Positions 1 through 13,126 are shown, counted from the stretch's first letter. The stretch is 64,000 nt of DNA from Adineta vaga (GCA_021613535.1 CP075494.1:12338001-12402000); one strand, 5' to 3'. The notes: generated by a model from the letters alone, not told the origin. Translations and numbers: made by a program.

Positions 1-697
1 CTCTCGAGAAGCTATTTCAATAGAATAAATATGATAAAAGACTTTTGCGACGTTATTGCATGTATAAGAGGATACTTGATATATTAGAAATGCAAAAGCT
101 CATGCTGTTCACTATACAAAACAGAAGGATTAGTTAGAATAGAATGACATCTCTTGAAGAAGAGGTTGATTCTCATCATCTTATTGGTCATTTCGTATGT
201 ATTTTTTTCTATTTCCACATCGCATTCGCACTCGCTCGCTCGCTCTCGCTCGAGGCAAATATAAACGTACATAGTCCAGTCCGTCCCTCGAGAGGTGTGG
301 CACATGATTTATAAGGGAAAAAGAGAGAAAGAAAGAAAAAGGGAGAGGGAAATTGAAAAATTTATATACCTCTCATGTTCGTTGGCCTTGCTTTATTCAA
401 GGACATATATATTGTACTTGTCAGAGTTTAATACAGGTCAAAACACTGATTTCTCTTGTATATTTTTATGTCACATGCTTTTATCTATTTGAAAGCATGC
501 CTCGAAAAAGACATGTCTACGTATACATAGATATATCGCACATTTTACGGGCAGATGATATACTTCGAAGTAGTAATTTTTTTAAAGATAACACCTGCAC
601 TTTACGTTCACTTGAAATGAAACTTTTTTTTTTGTTTTATTCTAGATTTATTTTAATAGAAAAAAAAGAAACGAAAGAATTTTACTTTAATTTATGA
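1..697. other. 5' flank of the PNPLA lipase gene, no gene seen
   Basis: No coding region that I can support. It holds a CGCT/CTCG-rich stretch near 225-255, purine-rich AG tracts at 310-355 and AT-rich sequence up to the lipase start. Open frames here are short and low in complexity and show no family similarity. The 5' UTR and promoter of the downstream gene are probably here. Confidence 0.5.
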
Positions 698-2758
698 ATG
701 ATTCATAAATCTAATTCATCTTCGATTAATTTATCATTATCTGGATGTGGATTTTTAGGTGTTTATCATATCGGTGTTATATGTGCGTTTAAAGAACATG
801 CTCCTAAAGTTCTTGAGAATAAAATGGCTGGATGTTCAGCCGGTTCGCTTGTTGCAGCATGTGCAATGAGTGGTTGTTGTCTTGGACAGATGTGTAGTGA
901 TGCTTTAGAAATAGCTATACGAGCACGAAGTCGTGCATTAGGACCTCTTCATCCAACGTTTAGTATTGTTGATATAATACGAAATGGTTTACGACGAATT
1001 CTACCACCGAATGCACATGAAATCTGTTCAGGACGTTTATTTATTTCATTAACACGTTGGAAAGATAATAAAAATGTTGTTATTAGTCAATTTCATAATC
1101 GTGAAGAACTTATTCAAGTACTTATTTGTTCAAGTTTTGTACCTTATTGGTCAGGTATAATTCCACATAAATTTCGTGGAGAAGTAAAAGAAAAAGAAAT
1201 CTTATGAATATGGTTTTGTAAATTCTTCTTTGTTTTTTAGTATTATTGGGATGGTGGCTTAACGAATAATAATCCGATTATTGATGAAGGTACAATTTTA
1301 GTTTCACCATTCGCTGGTGAAAGTGATATTTGTCCACGAGATGAATCAGGTTCATTCTATAGTGTTGATTTTCGAGGTAAAATTCAATTGGTGTTTTTGT
1401 TTTCTTCATATTATTCAAGTTTGTTTGATTCAGGAACGGATATTTCATGTACACAAGAGAATTTATATCGTATGACTCGTGCTCTATTTCCACCGAATTT
1501 ATCTGTATTAAAACAAATTTGTTGGCGTGGTTATATCGATGGTTTAAAATTTCTTCAAACAAGAAGTAAGACGGAGAGGAAAAACTGAACTTTCGATATA
1601 AATCTACTTTCTTTCAGATATGATTGAATCATCACATTTGAGTACAAAAGCAACGATCTCATCTGTACTCGGAAGTGATTATACAGAACCGGCGAATGAT
1701 GAAGAAAAACAATTATGTAATGGTGGAATTGTACAAGATGTTGATATGATGTATGAAAAATTAGATGACGATGATGAAGGCGATTCAATTGGATATGATT
1801 CTCCATCAGAGGATGAATCAGAAAAAGATAATAGTCAAGTGACATTTAGTCCATTTTGTGAAAAAGTGACAAGAAAAAAAGAATTACCGACTCCACTTTT
1901 TGCTGGTAGAAATCTTCGTTTGCTCTCTGTCTCCCATTAGAATCAAACACAACTTCTCATATATGTTTTAGTATTTGCCGATGCTCGACAAAAAGTTGAA
2001 GATCCAATTGGACGATATTTTACAGAATCAAATCTTTATCGAGTATGGTCACTAATGACTTTACCGGTGACACTACCAATTGATCTAACGTATACATTTG
2101 CAAAACGGTATGTAAATCTTTGCTTTTGTATAAGTATAAGGAATGAAGGATTTTGTTATTTCAATTAGAATTTTAAATGTATTTTGTCCAGTATCATCAA
2201 CTGATCAATCATCAAATCGTGCACTCAATTTCTTCTGGTCGTTGTTTGGTGATAATGACGATAAATATTGTTATCATGTTAACGAGTACGACGACAAAAA
2301 TTTGAAATGTTCTTTTCTTACAATTCTCGTAATCTACTTTTTATTTCAGTTGTGAGTGTACTGAAAGTCGTGTTTCATCTCATCATCATCATCATCATCG
2401 TCGTCGTCATCGTCATCCTCGTTCTCGACTGTACCAACGTCAAGCAAGCGCACCGATGAGTACAATTACTCCGACATCTTATCAATCTTCATCATCAAGT
2501 GATAATGATGATGAAGATATTTTAACAGTAAACAATGATGAAATATCTGCTGGACATTTTCCGCAACCTGATATTGTTCAATCGACAATGAATGAAGAAT
2601 ATTGTCATCACTTACAACAAATGGCTGAACTATCCAATCAACAACGATTCAATGAACAGTCAATACCATTCTTTGGTAAAGATGATCATTTAATAAATAC
2701 TGAAACTAGTCAAATGCCGACAACATCACTTGAAAAAAATCTTTTATTTAATTCATAA
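698..2758 (+). CDS. Patatin-like phospholipase, ATGL/PNPLA2-type triacylglycerol lipase
   Basis: Predicted lipase of the adipose triglyceride lipase family, which releases fatty acids from lipid-droplet triacylglycerol. Exons: 698-1183, 1241-1376, 1434-1565, 1618-1905, 1972-2107, 2169-about 2243, 2350-2758 (about 553 aa). Seen: the oxyanion glycine motif GCGFLG near residue 14, nucleophile elbow GCSAG near residue 45, catalytic Asp in WDGG at the start of exon 2, then SPFAGESDICPRD and ENLYRMTRALFPP, both typical of PNPLA1-5. The start is the first ATG in frame with the patatin core. The tail is acidic and Ser/Asp-rich. The donor of exon 6 is uncertain: candidates at 2244 and 2249 put exon 7 in different frames. 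The first gives a His/Arg-rich region and the long ending used here. The family is secure; the C-terminal model is less so. Confidence 0.9.
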
Positions 2759-3715
2759 AAAAAATCAAAATCTACGATGATTTACTTTTTAAAAAAGACA
2801 AGCCTGTTCTACCGGTGTGTGTGTGTTTTCGACATTTATGTGTATATCTATTTGTATACTTCTGTTCGTGTATATATGTGTGAGTGCGTGTGTTTGTAAA
2901 TTTAATTGTTTGATTTTCTATGCAAAAGATAGATAATTATTGACAACGAACAAATATAGAAATACGATATTCTATTCCACTATAAACTAGCAATATATTC
3001 CTGTTCTTTTTTTTTTGTATATTTATATATTTCCTATTTTTCTTCTCATTGTCATGTAACAATGCTATTTCTTTTTTGTGCTACAACAGTGTTTTGTTTT
3101 CTTCTTATGCAATTTCTATATTAACTTTTCTCGATTTAATCGTTGTACTGTTTCTTTTTTCTCTTTACTTCGGTCAGATATATATAACTATTAGCATAAG
3201 ATTATTTGATTTTCTAGCAAAAGAAAAAAACGTAAAGTGTTTTTTTTTCTTCTACAGTTTCTTTCTGCTTCGATTGATGGTGCGGTGGATGGCTGAAGAG
3301 GAGAATTGATACACTTAGTTCTTTATTGCATACCTTTTTTTTTACTTGTTTCATATGGCAAATCGGCTGTTTTTGTGAGAAAGAGAGAAAGAAAGCATGA
3401 CCAAACATGTCAATACTTGACGCGTAATGTAAGAAAAAGAAAAGAACGAGTATAAGCGACTACATACGTTAAGTTGAGCTTTTTCTCTTCGTCTTCTATT
3501 CCAGTCCTTCAAGTAACTATCGCTAGTAAATACATATAAATTGAGCGACGTCAATCAAGGCATATTTTATTGATTTTTACACCTTTCTACGTATCGTCTG
3601 ATTGCATAACTGTAACTAACTATTACATCAACCTTGTCATTTTTAGATAATTGTTCGTGTGTTCATTTGTAACAGTTTTTTGCTCGTCGTTTGATTATTT
3701 TCGAAATCCTCAACG
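2759..3715. other. 3' UTR of the lipase and 5' flank of the beta-TrCP gene
   Basis: Begins with an A-rich stretch just after the lipase stop, then GT-rich sequence (about 2812-2900), T-rich runs and no convincing open frame. The last 100 bases probably hold the 5' UTR of the following F-box gene. Confidence 0.5.
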
Positions 3716-5976
3716 ATGGATTTTTCTTCGCCCAGCAATTCCACATTTTTCAATGAATTTTCATCTGTTCATAATGAAACACCAAAAAAAATACCCACAA
3801 TAAGTTATCTCGAACATAATGAAGAATATCTTACTAAATTCATCAATTGGAATGACTATGAACAATTAGTATTTGTGGAAAATCTATTGAAAAATATGCA
3901 AAGTCATCAACATGGACAAGTCAATGCATTTTTATTACCACTATTACAACGCGATTTTATCGGACGTCTATCATCCTGTGGTTTAGAACATTTAGCCGAG
4001 AAAATTCTTGGTTATTTAGATGATCAATCATTAAAATCAACTGAACTTGTTTGTCGCGAATGGTATCATGTTATTTCTCAAGGTAAAAAGGAATAAAAAT
4101 TTAAGTTAAATAATGAACGAATGATTGATTGATTGATCATTAGGTATGTTATGGAAAAAATTAATTGAACGAAAAGTTTTATCCGATATTTTATGGCGTG
4201 GTTTATCTGAACGTCGTGGTTGGAGTAAATATCTTTTTCGACAAATTTTAATTAAAAAAGATGAACAAAAACGTGATGAATTCTATCGTTATTTATATCC
4301 TCGAATACTTCGTGATATTGATCAATTGGAAAGCAATTGGCGAACAGGAAATTTTCAATTAGAAAAAATTCCGTGTCGATCACAAAATAGTAAAGGTGTT
4401 TACTGTTTACAATATGATGATGAAAAAATAATCAGTGGTCTACGTGATAATACAATTAAAATTTGGGATAGAAAAAATCTTGAATGTGTTAAAGTTTTAA
4501 CAGGTCATAATGGAAGTGTTCTTTGTTTACAATATGATGATAGAGTTATTATAACGGGCTCGTCCGATTCAACAATTCGAGTATGGAATGTCAAAACTGG
4601 AGAATTATTAAATACACTTTTACATCATTGTGAAGCTGTTCTTCATCTAAGATTTGTCGATGGTACAATGGTAACATGTTCAAAAGATCGATCAATTGCT
4701 GTTTGGCAAATGAATTCACCGACTGATATTACTATACGACGCGTACTAGTTGGACATCGTGCAGCTGTTAATGTCGTTGATTTCGATGATAAATATATTG
4801 TTAGTGCTAGTGGTGATCGTACAATTAAAGTTTGGGTATGAACTATTTCTTAGAGAGTATTGAATTTATATCTCGTTTTCTTTTCGTAGAATACAACAAC
4901 ATGTGAATTTGTTCGAACACTCCTAGGACATAAACGAGGCATTGCTTGTTTACAATATCGCGATAAAATTGTTGTTAGTGGTTCATCGGATAATACGATA
5001 CGAGTAAATATTGATATGACGAAAATAGTTTTTCATTTTTTTTTTCAAATTTGATGGGTACTATTTTAAGAAACAATTTTTGATTAGTCTTGTTTATTTC
5101 TCTTTTTTCTTCGTCTTTGAATCTGTATGCAGGTAAAACAAAAATACCTTCATTTCTCTTGAAAATGATGTCAATCGTTATTAATATCAAGATGAAATGT
5201 TAACAAAATGACCATGAAAGAATCTCGATGAGTGAAAGAAGCATGGTGAAAAGAAACAAAATGTTGTTTTCAATTATAGTTCGAGGACATATTTATCAAA
5301 GTAGCATTTTCTACCCTCCCCCTCCCCCTCCAGCTCTCTCTCTCTCTCTCATTGATAGAATAGTCACGAGAAATTGTTCTTGCGTGATTGCAACTATTTA
5401 CATGATTAATTAAAGAATTTTTACCGTAAACTTTTTCTTTTAGGTCTGGGATATTGAATGCGGTGCTTGTCTACGTGTACTAGAAGGGCATGATGAACTT
5501 GTACGATGTATTCGATTTGATTCCAAACGAATTGTCTCAGGTGCATATGATGGTATGTAATCGATTATCATTGTAAAAAGAAATATATTGTAGAGTCAAT
5601 CTATCGATTAGGTAAAATTAAAATTTGGGATCTTCAAGCTGCATTAGATCCTCGTTCTCAACCATCATCACTATGTATGAAAACATTAACTGAACATACA
5701 GGCCGAGTATTTCGTCTACAATTTGACGAATTTCAAATCGTATCCAGTTCACATGATGATACAATTCTTTGTTTCAATTTTCTCCAACCTAAATGTAAAA
5801 AATCAAAACATGTAGCAAAATCAACTTCGGCCAATACATCACCCATATTAGGTGTGGCACAAACTCAAATCACGAGTTTTGATTCCGTAGATTCTCCACA
5901 AAATGAACTACAGAATGTTCTACAAACACAAGCTTCAGCTATCTCTATGGCATCATCATCAGGTTCAGGAAGTTGA
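3716..5976 (+). CDS. BTRC: Beta-TrCP/Slimb, F-box and WD40 substrate receptor of SCF ubiquitin ligase
   Basis: Substrate receptor of the SCF E3 ubiquitin ligase. The family reads DSG phosphodegrons (beta-catenin/Armadillo, IkB, Ci/Gli) through its propeller. Exons: 3716-4082, 4144-4835, 4890-5003, 5444-5552, 5612-5976. Seen: a D-type dimerisation region ([12 protein letters not shown]), the F-box ([20 protein letters not shown] then CREWYHV), the linker [11 protein letters not shown], and seven WD40 blades with near-identical vertebrate motifs such as [13 protein letters not shown] and [11 protein letters not shown]. The last blade reads ILCFNF where the family has a Trp-Asp, so its WD signature is eroded. 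The third intron (5004-5443) is 440 nt, far longer than the others (54-61 nt). The tail after the propeller is Ser/Gln-rich. Orthology is clear; BTRC and FBXW11 are not separable in invertebrates. Confidence 0.97.
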
Positions 5977-6805
5977 AACAACATTTGTGTTATACGCTGA
6001 TGTGAAACTTTTTTGTATGTGTGCTTTTCTTTCTTTTCTATAGAAAATTTTCAAATAACGATTTCGTATACTAAGTGTAAATCCCCTGATTTGTGTCTGA
6101 TAAATTTTTCTTGTCTTTTGTCTATACGTGTATTCTTTTGTTACGATCGATGAATAGAACGGTTGTCTTGTCTTCGTGTGATTGATTTATTTTTTTATAG
6201 AACAAAAGACAAGTTTCTTTTTTTCTTCTTCTTCTTTCTCTTTTCTTTTTTTAAATCAGATTAAGTTCTTTTTCGTAAAGAATGATCTATAGATATTAAT
6301 AAAAATACAACTCGATTCATACAGTACAATAGTTAAAAATCACTTCTGCTTGTGAATATTATATAAGATTGATTGATGATTGATTAATCATTTACGTAGT
6401 TATTATGCTCTTTGATTTATATATATAGTGTTGACATAAATACTGATAGTAATCTCATCATTAAAAGAACAGTGATGAAACTACTAGAACGTTCATCTCT
6501 CTTGCAAGATGTTGATTACTATGTAACATTCATAGACTACAAATATATTTATCTCTTGAAAATAAGATCGTAATGTTAGAATTTATGCATTCTCAAATTT
6601 AACAATATGATTTCGTATATCAATCACTGACATCTGTAGTATTTCTTTTTATTTGTCCATTGGTTAGTTCTAATGATGATATAAATCATCTCTGTTCTAT
6701 TCTATGATGTGTTGTGTAGTGTAGACTTAGAGTTTGAATTGATGATTACATTACATTGAAAAGATTGTTCTTCATGAAATTTTGTTTATTTGTGACCGAT
6801 TTTAG
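5977..6805. other. Intergenic: beta-TrCP 3' UTR and VMA21 5' flank
   Basis: AT-rich, with several AATAAA-like sites (for example near 6298) and pyrimidine runs near 6210-6250. No open frame with family similarity. It ends in a splice-acceptor-like TTTTAG immediately before the next ATG. Confidence 0.5.
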
Positions 6806-7153
6806 ATGCAAAGAACATCTGTAATTCAACCGACATCAACTGTTCAACCAGTGATTGTATTAGAAGATTCGGGCAATGAATCTGCTGTGTGGATTGTCTT
6901 CCGAAAAATGCTCTTTTTTACATTATTAATGACGATTGCACCGTTAGGATCATTTTTTATTGCTAAAGATTATGTATTTCAAGGTATTTTCCATGTATCA
7001 AGCGGTAGTAGTTATACCTATTCAGCAATTGTTGCTGTTATTGTTGTTCATATTGTATTAATTGCTTTTCTATTTGCGGCATTTCGTGAAGACATTCCAG
7101 AAAAGAAAAAATCAATTACAACTGGAAAAGACTCAACTGGCAAACAGGACTGA
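6806..7153 (+). CDS. VMA21: VMA21-like V-ATPase assembly factor
   Basis: Small ER membrane protein that helps assemble the V0 sector of the vacuolar proton pump and escorts it from the ER. A single exon of 115 aa. Seen: two transmembrane segments, one around residues 34-55 (KMLFFTLLMTIAPLGSFF) and one around 71-95 (YTYSAIVAVIVVHIVLIAFL), joined by a short loop with aromatic and Gly residues as in the animal family. The tail is basic and ends in GKQD, the same last four residues I recall for the human protein. The length fits (human 101 aa). The ATG directly follows an AG acceptor-like site. It lies 371 bp upstream of 5-oxoprolinase on the same strand. Confidence 0.88.
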   Translation: MQRTSVIQPTSTVQPVIVLEDSGNESAVWIVFRKMLFFTLLMTIAPLGSFFIAKDYVFQGIFHVSSGSSYTYSAIVAVIVVHIVLIAFLFAAFREDIPEKKKSITTGKDSTGKQD

Positions 7154-7524
7154 ATACATTCGATGTTTATTAGATATTTCTTATCTGTCGTTGTGTAATA
7201 TGATTTAAAAAAATAAAAGAAATCTATGTGTCATTATGAAATTTGGTGTCCGACTTATTCGTGCATTTGAAAAACATCGTATTGTTGGAATTATTCCTTC
7301 AATTATATACTTTACATTCTATTACAAAAAGGAAACTATTTTTGATTGTGAATATGAAAAAGAGTGTCAGGTTGATTATAACTTAATGATTTTTGAAACA
7401 TTCATCAATGATATGACCATTATATATTTTGAATACGATCGAATAATTAACTTCTCGATTTCTCATACGCATTCTTGTCTGATAATCGAACATTTCGTTT
7501 TAGATAGAGATAAAAAGAAATAAT
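7154..7524. other. Short spacer between VMA21 and 5-oxoprolinase
   Basis: Contains an AATAAA polyadenylation-like signal near 7211 for VMA21 and an acceptor-like TTTTAG at 7498-7503, 22 nt before the next ATG. An open frame at 7236-7523 could code 95 aa but shows no recognisable domain and biased AT-rich residues. I do not call it a gene. Confidence 0.45.
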
Positions 7525-10500
7525 ATGGGACGTCTTCAAGTAGCTATTGATCGAGGTGGAACATTTACAGATGTGGTAGCACGTACATCTGATGGTAAAA
7601 TTGTAACGATGAAATTATTATCGGAAGATCCAGAAAAATATAAAGATGCTCCAACAGAAGCCATTCGTCGATTGTTAAAACAAGTATTCATTATTAAATA
7701 CATGTAGAAATTTCTCAATTCTATTTTTCTTGACCATCTCTATAGGAATCATTTCCATTGAGTCCAACTGATATCGAATGGATACGTATGGGTACAACAG
7801 TTGCAACGAATGCATTATTAGAACGAAAAGGTGAACGTGTTGCTTTATTAGTAACAAAAGGTTTTCGTGATTTACTTTATATTGGAAATCAATCACGACC
7901 TAAATTATTTGATTTAGTATGATATTGACATAAGGATCTGATTATTGAAAAACTTGTTTCTGTTTGTAATATAGACTGTTCGTATATCTGATGTACTTTA
8001 TGAAGAAGTTGTTGAAGTACAAGAAAGAGTCGTACTTTGTCGAGATGATTGTAAATTAAATAATGAAATACGAGGAAAGAATGAAAAGAAAACAACAACA
8101 ACTGGAGAAAAGGTATTTGTTTGATTATCGTTTCAGAAAATTTACGAATGATTCAACTATATAGGTTGAAGTCTGGCAATCAGTTGATGAAGAACAATTA
8201 CGTAAAGATTTAAGTACAATTAAAGAAAAAGGTATTTCATCCATAGCTGTTGCTCTTTTACATTCTTATTGGTAAGATTATTGTCATAAAACATCGGTAG
8301 ATCTTCTATTTCGATTAGTTTTCCTGATCATGAACTACATGTCGGTGAAATTGCACGTGATATGGGCTTTACAAATGTTTCATTATCACATCAAATCATC
8401 GCAATGCAAAAATATGTTCCACGCGCTCATACAGGTTACTTCGAAAGTGAAATATTCTAGATGAAGATGAATATTTATTTTTTGATAGCTTGTACTGATG
8501 CATATTTAACACCGTGTTTGAAACGATATATTGATACATTTTCAAATGCATTTGAAAAAACAAAACTCGATGAACTCAATGTTCTCTTCATGCAATCAGA
8601 TGGAGGTTTGACACCAGTGGAAAAGTATAGATAAAAAGAATATTAATACGTTTTCCTAAGTAATCAATTGTATTTGATTAGATTTTCCGGATCACGAGCA
8701 ATTCTTTCTGGACCAGCAGGTAGATCCTGTCATTGTTTTCATAGAATATATTTCTATGTTAGTTATTTTTATGAATAGGTGGTGTGGTTGGATATTCAGT
8801 TACAAGCTATATCGATTCTCAACCAGTCATTGGTTTTGATATGGGTGGAACATCAACTGATGTTAGTCGATTCGATGGTACACTTGATCATGTTTTGGAA
8901 AGTACTATTGCATCAGTTACTATTCAAGCTCCACAATTAGATATTAATACAGTAGCAGCAGGTGGTGGAAGTATATTAAGTTTTCGTTCAGGTCTTTTTC
9001 GAGTCGGTCCAGAATCAGCCGGCGCACAACCCGGTCCAGCTTGTTATAAAAAAGGTTCTTTTTTTTAACGATAATATTGAATTATTATTTTATCTATTTG
9101 TTGGTACTTAAGGTGGACCATTAACTGTTACTGATGCCAATTTGATCTTAGGTCGTTTAATCGCCGAATATTTTCCAGCATTATTTGGACCGAAAGGAAA
9201 TGAACCATTGGATTCTGAAGCATCATCAACTAAATTCAATGAATTAGCAGAAACTGTTGAGTGTTCATTCGATACGATTTTATAGTTGTGAAAGTATATT
9301 TATTTGTTTAGATCAATTCATTTCTGAAAGAAAATGGCAAGAAAACATTGACTATCGAAGAAATAGCGTTAGGTTTTGTTCATGTGGCTAATGAAAGTAT
9401 GAGTCGTCCAATTCGAGCATTGACTGAAGTAAATCTATTGAAAGACGAAATATGAATAGACCATTTTTTTTATTAAAATAGGGCAAAGGTTTCGATCTTC
9501 GAGATCATGTATTGGCATGTTTTGGCGGTGCTGGTGGTCAACACGCTTGTGCCGTAAGTCTTCGTTTGCATTTTATTCAATCATTAATAAATAAGATTCT
9601 ATTTAGATTGCTCGTGCTCTAGGCATGAAAACTGTCTTTGTTAGTCGGTAAGTTTAGAGTCGTTTGGGAGATTTAAGTCAATATTTTCTATGTTTTATTT
9701 AGTTTTGCTGGTGTTCTTTCTGCTTTGGGTTTAGCTCTAGCCGATGTTGTTCATGAAATGCAAGAACCATGTGGAAAACAAATAAATTCCAGTAATTGGT
9801 CAACTATTACCGATCGATTAAAACATCTTTCCAAGTGTGGAGTAGAAGAACTTACAAAACAAGGACATGATCGGTTTGTTATGTGTACCATCAAAAATTC
9901 ATTCTAGAAAAGATTCTTTTAGTAAATCAATTGTTATCGAAAAATTTTTAAATCTTCGATATGAAGGAACGGATTGTGCATTGATGTGTTCAAGCAATGA
10001 TGATACGCCTGACTCATTTACAGATATATTTCTTAAGAAATATAAAGATCAATTCGGTTTTATTCTTCCCGATCGACCAATTATTACGGATGACATTCGT
10101 GTTCGTGCATTAGCTAAATCAGCAATGGATATCGATCGAAAGATTGGTAGTCGACCGAATGATAAACCTTTAAAAGAATTGAAAGTATAGAAAAGTTTTT
10201 GAATTGAAGGAATTTCATTAAAATCTCGTTTGATAGAAAGTCAAATGTTACTTTGAACAAGGTTTTGTTGAAACACCAATTTATCTAATCGGAGAACTCT
10301 ATGCGAATGATAAACTATCGGGTCCAGCAATTATTATTGATCCTAGTTGGTAAGAGTTTATTTTGAATATGTTTTTGTTTTTGTTTTCCAATTTGATTTT
10401 ATTTATATTTCAATATCAGTACTATTCTTGTTGAACCCAATTGTGAAGCAACAGTGACTGATTGTGGTGATATACGTATTGCTATTGAACATATTAAGGA

Positions 10501-12957
10501 TGATACAAATTCAACAGAACTTGATCTAATAAAATTATCAATTTTTCAAAATCGTTTCATGAGTATTGCTGAACAATGTGGTCGGTAAGGATTCTTTCTT
10601 GTTTTTTTCTATTCAAACGAATAATTGTGAGTTAATATAGTGTTCTTCAATTAACTGCTATTTCCACCAATATCAAAGAACGTTTAGATTTCAGTTGTGC
10701 TGTTTTTGGACCCGATGGTGGTTTAGTTGCAAATGCTCCTCATATACCAGTACATCTTGGAGCTATGCAGGAAGCCGTTCAATATCAGGTAAACAGAAGT
10801 ATAAAACTACTCGATACTTAGCTTTTTTTTCGATTGTAGATGCGTTCGATTGGTAAAGATCTACGTGATGGTGATGTTATTCTTACAAATCATCCTGCAG
10901 CTGGAGGTAATGTAAACAAATCAATTGTAAAGCTATTTGGATTAATACTTATTTTATTTTAGGCAGTCATCTCCCAGATTTAACTGTTATTACACCAGTA
11001 AGATAGTTTATGCTGACTACTTTGATTATGAACTAGTATCAACTTTTCTTAGGTATTTCATGAAGATGATAAAGAAAAGCCAGTCTTTTTTGTTGCAAGT
11101 CGTGGTCATCATGCAGATATCGGCGGTTTAACTCCTGGTTCAATGCCACCGAATTCAACAAGTCTTCTTCAAGAAGGTGCACAATTTGTTTCATTTAAAA
11201 TTGTTGAACAAGGACAATTTAAAGAGAAAGGTACACACAAAAGTGACATTAACAGACTTTCTTTTATGCCTTATCTTTTTTCTTGACTTATAATAGAAGT
11301 AACTGAACGATTGAATGAACCAGGAAAATTAGAAAATTGTTCAGGTACTCGAACACTAATGCATAATATTGCTGATTTAAAGGCACAAATCGCTGCGAAT
11401 TTGAAAGTAAGCAGTTATCATTAATTTTATCTGTTTAGTTTTATCATTCTTTTTGTTATTCTTGAGGGTGTGAAATTAGTGCAAGAGTTAATCGATATTT
11501 ATGGTCTTGAAGTAGTACAAGCTTATATGACATATATTCAAGATAATGCTGAAACAGCTGTGAAAGATCTATTAAAAACTGTAGTTAAGTCTTTAGCGGA
11601 AAAAAACAATCATACCGACAAGGATCATGCTAAATTACAAGCGATTGATTATATGGATGATGGATCGAAAATTTGTTTAACTGTTGAAATAAATGGGAAA
11701 GAAGTAAATGATATGCTGTATTTTTATTTGTAGTCATTACTATCTTTCGATTTTGAATATAGCAAAAAGCAAAATTTGATTTTACGGGTACCAGTGAACA
11801 AGTATGGTATAATTGGAATGCACCACGATCGATTACTTATTCAGCAATTATTTATTGTCTTCGTGCTATGATTGCTCATGAGATACCTTTAAATCAAGTA
11901 GAATTTTACTTACTTTATTATAGACGATCGAGTGCAAGAATATTTTTAGGGATGTATGCGACCAATTGAAGTTATGATACCGCAAGGTTCACTGCTTGAT
12001 CCACACAAAGATGCTGCGGTTGTTGGTATGTTGAAACGAGAAAATAAATGTGATTTTCAAGAAAATAATTTTTTTATATAGGTGGAAATGTTCTGACTAG
12101 TCAACGTTTAGTCGATGTAATTCTTCGTGCTTTTGATGTTTGTGCTGCATCCCAAGTAATATATTTTTATTAAACGAATTGTCTCTTTTCTTCGGAAAAT
12201 ATTTTGTGATAGGGTTGCATGAATAATATTACATGGGGTGATAATAAAGCAACGAGTTATTATGAGACAGTCGCAGGTGGTGCAGGCGCAGTATGTATAC
12301 GTTTTTGTTTGTGAGAGACATGGAAATGAAAAGAGAGTTGTATAGGGACCCAAATGGCATGGTCGATCAGGTGTTCATACACATATGACGAACACTCGAA
12401 TAACTGATCCGGAGATTCTTGAAAAACGGTGAGTAAATACTTATTTGAACGGCTCTTTGGAATTGTACTCACTTTCATTTTGAAGTTTCCCCGTTGTTTT
12501 GTTGAAATTCTGTCTTCGTGCACATTCTGGTGGTCAAGGAAAGTTTCGTGGTGGTGATGGCGTTGATCGTCAAATCTTATTTCGTCGTTCAATGACCTTA
12601 TCTATCTTAACTGACCGACGTGTACATCAACCATATGGATTATGTGGTGGTGAAAATGGCCAATCTGGAAAGAATTTATTAAAACGTGTCGATGGACGAT
12701 TAGTAAATCTAGGTGGAAAATGCTCTGTAACCATGGAACCTGGTGTAAGTAGTGTAGTAAACATTTTCTCAAGATAGAAATGTATGTTGTGCATTCTTTA
12801 GGATATTTTCATTTTACTGACACCTGGTGGTGGTGGTTATGGAAGAGTTGATGATGATGATGATGATCAAAAACATCATCATGGGCAGGCAGAATTTCAA
12901 TCATATGTTGAACGTGGAAGTTTATTCGATTATAGAATGGCACAAGAAGGAGTTTAA
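7525..12957 (+). CDS. OPLAH: 5-oxoprolinase (ATP-hydrolysing)
   Basis: Cytosolic enzyme that opens 5-oxoproline to glutamate with ATP, in the gamma-glutamyl (glutathione) cycle. I could join 29 exons in one frame, beginning 7525-7683, 7746-7916, 7975-8112 and ending 12486-12744, 12802-12957; most introns are 45-65 nt. The N-terminal HyuA half starts [11 protein letters not shown], then [29 protein letters not shown] and [12 protein letters not shown]. The C-terminal HyuB half has [42 protein letters not shown] and [16 protein letters not shown]. The end HGSV...YRRAQEAV of the human enzyme is matched by [14 protein letters not shown], so the protein is full length. No break or frameshift. A short His/Asp-rich run lies near the C-terminus. 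Confidence 0.97.
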
Positions 12958-13126
12958 GAGATTTATTTTTGATATATTCACATGCACTTAGAGAATATAA
13001 TTAGTCTTTTATTTTGATCATTTTATAATTTTATTAACTTTCAAATTATTTTAACATAAAAATAAACGAGCACAAACTATTGATATCATTCACAGTTAAC
13101 AATATCTACTTACATTCATGACAATT

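Noticed and set aside
295-697. Open frames upstream of the lipase
   Set aside because: Lys/Arg/Glu- and Tyr/Ile-rich low-complexity frames with no family similarity, in presumed promoter and 5' UTR.
7236-7523. 95-codon open frame between VMA21 and OPLAH
   Set aside because: No domain, odd AT-driven composition, and it overlaps the acceptor-like site before OPLAH. Most likely UTR or spacer.
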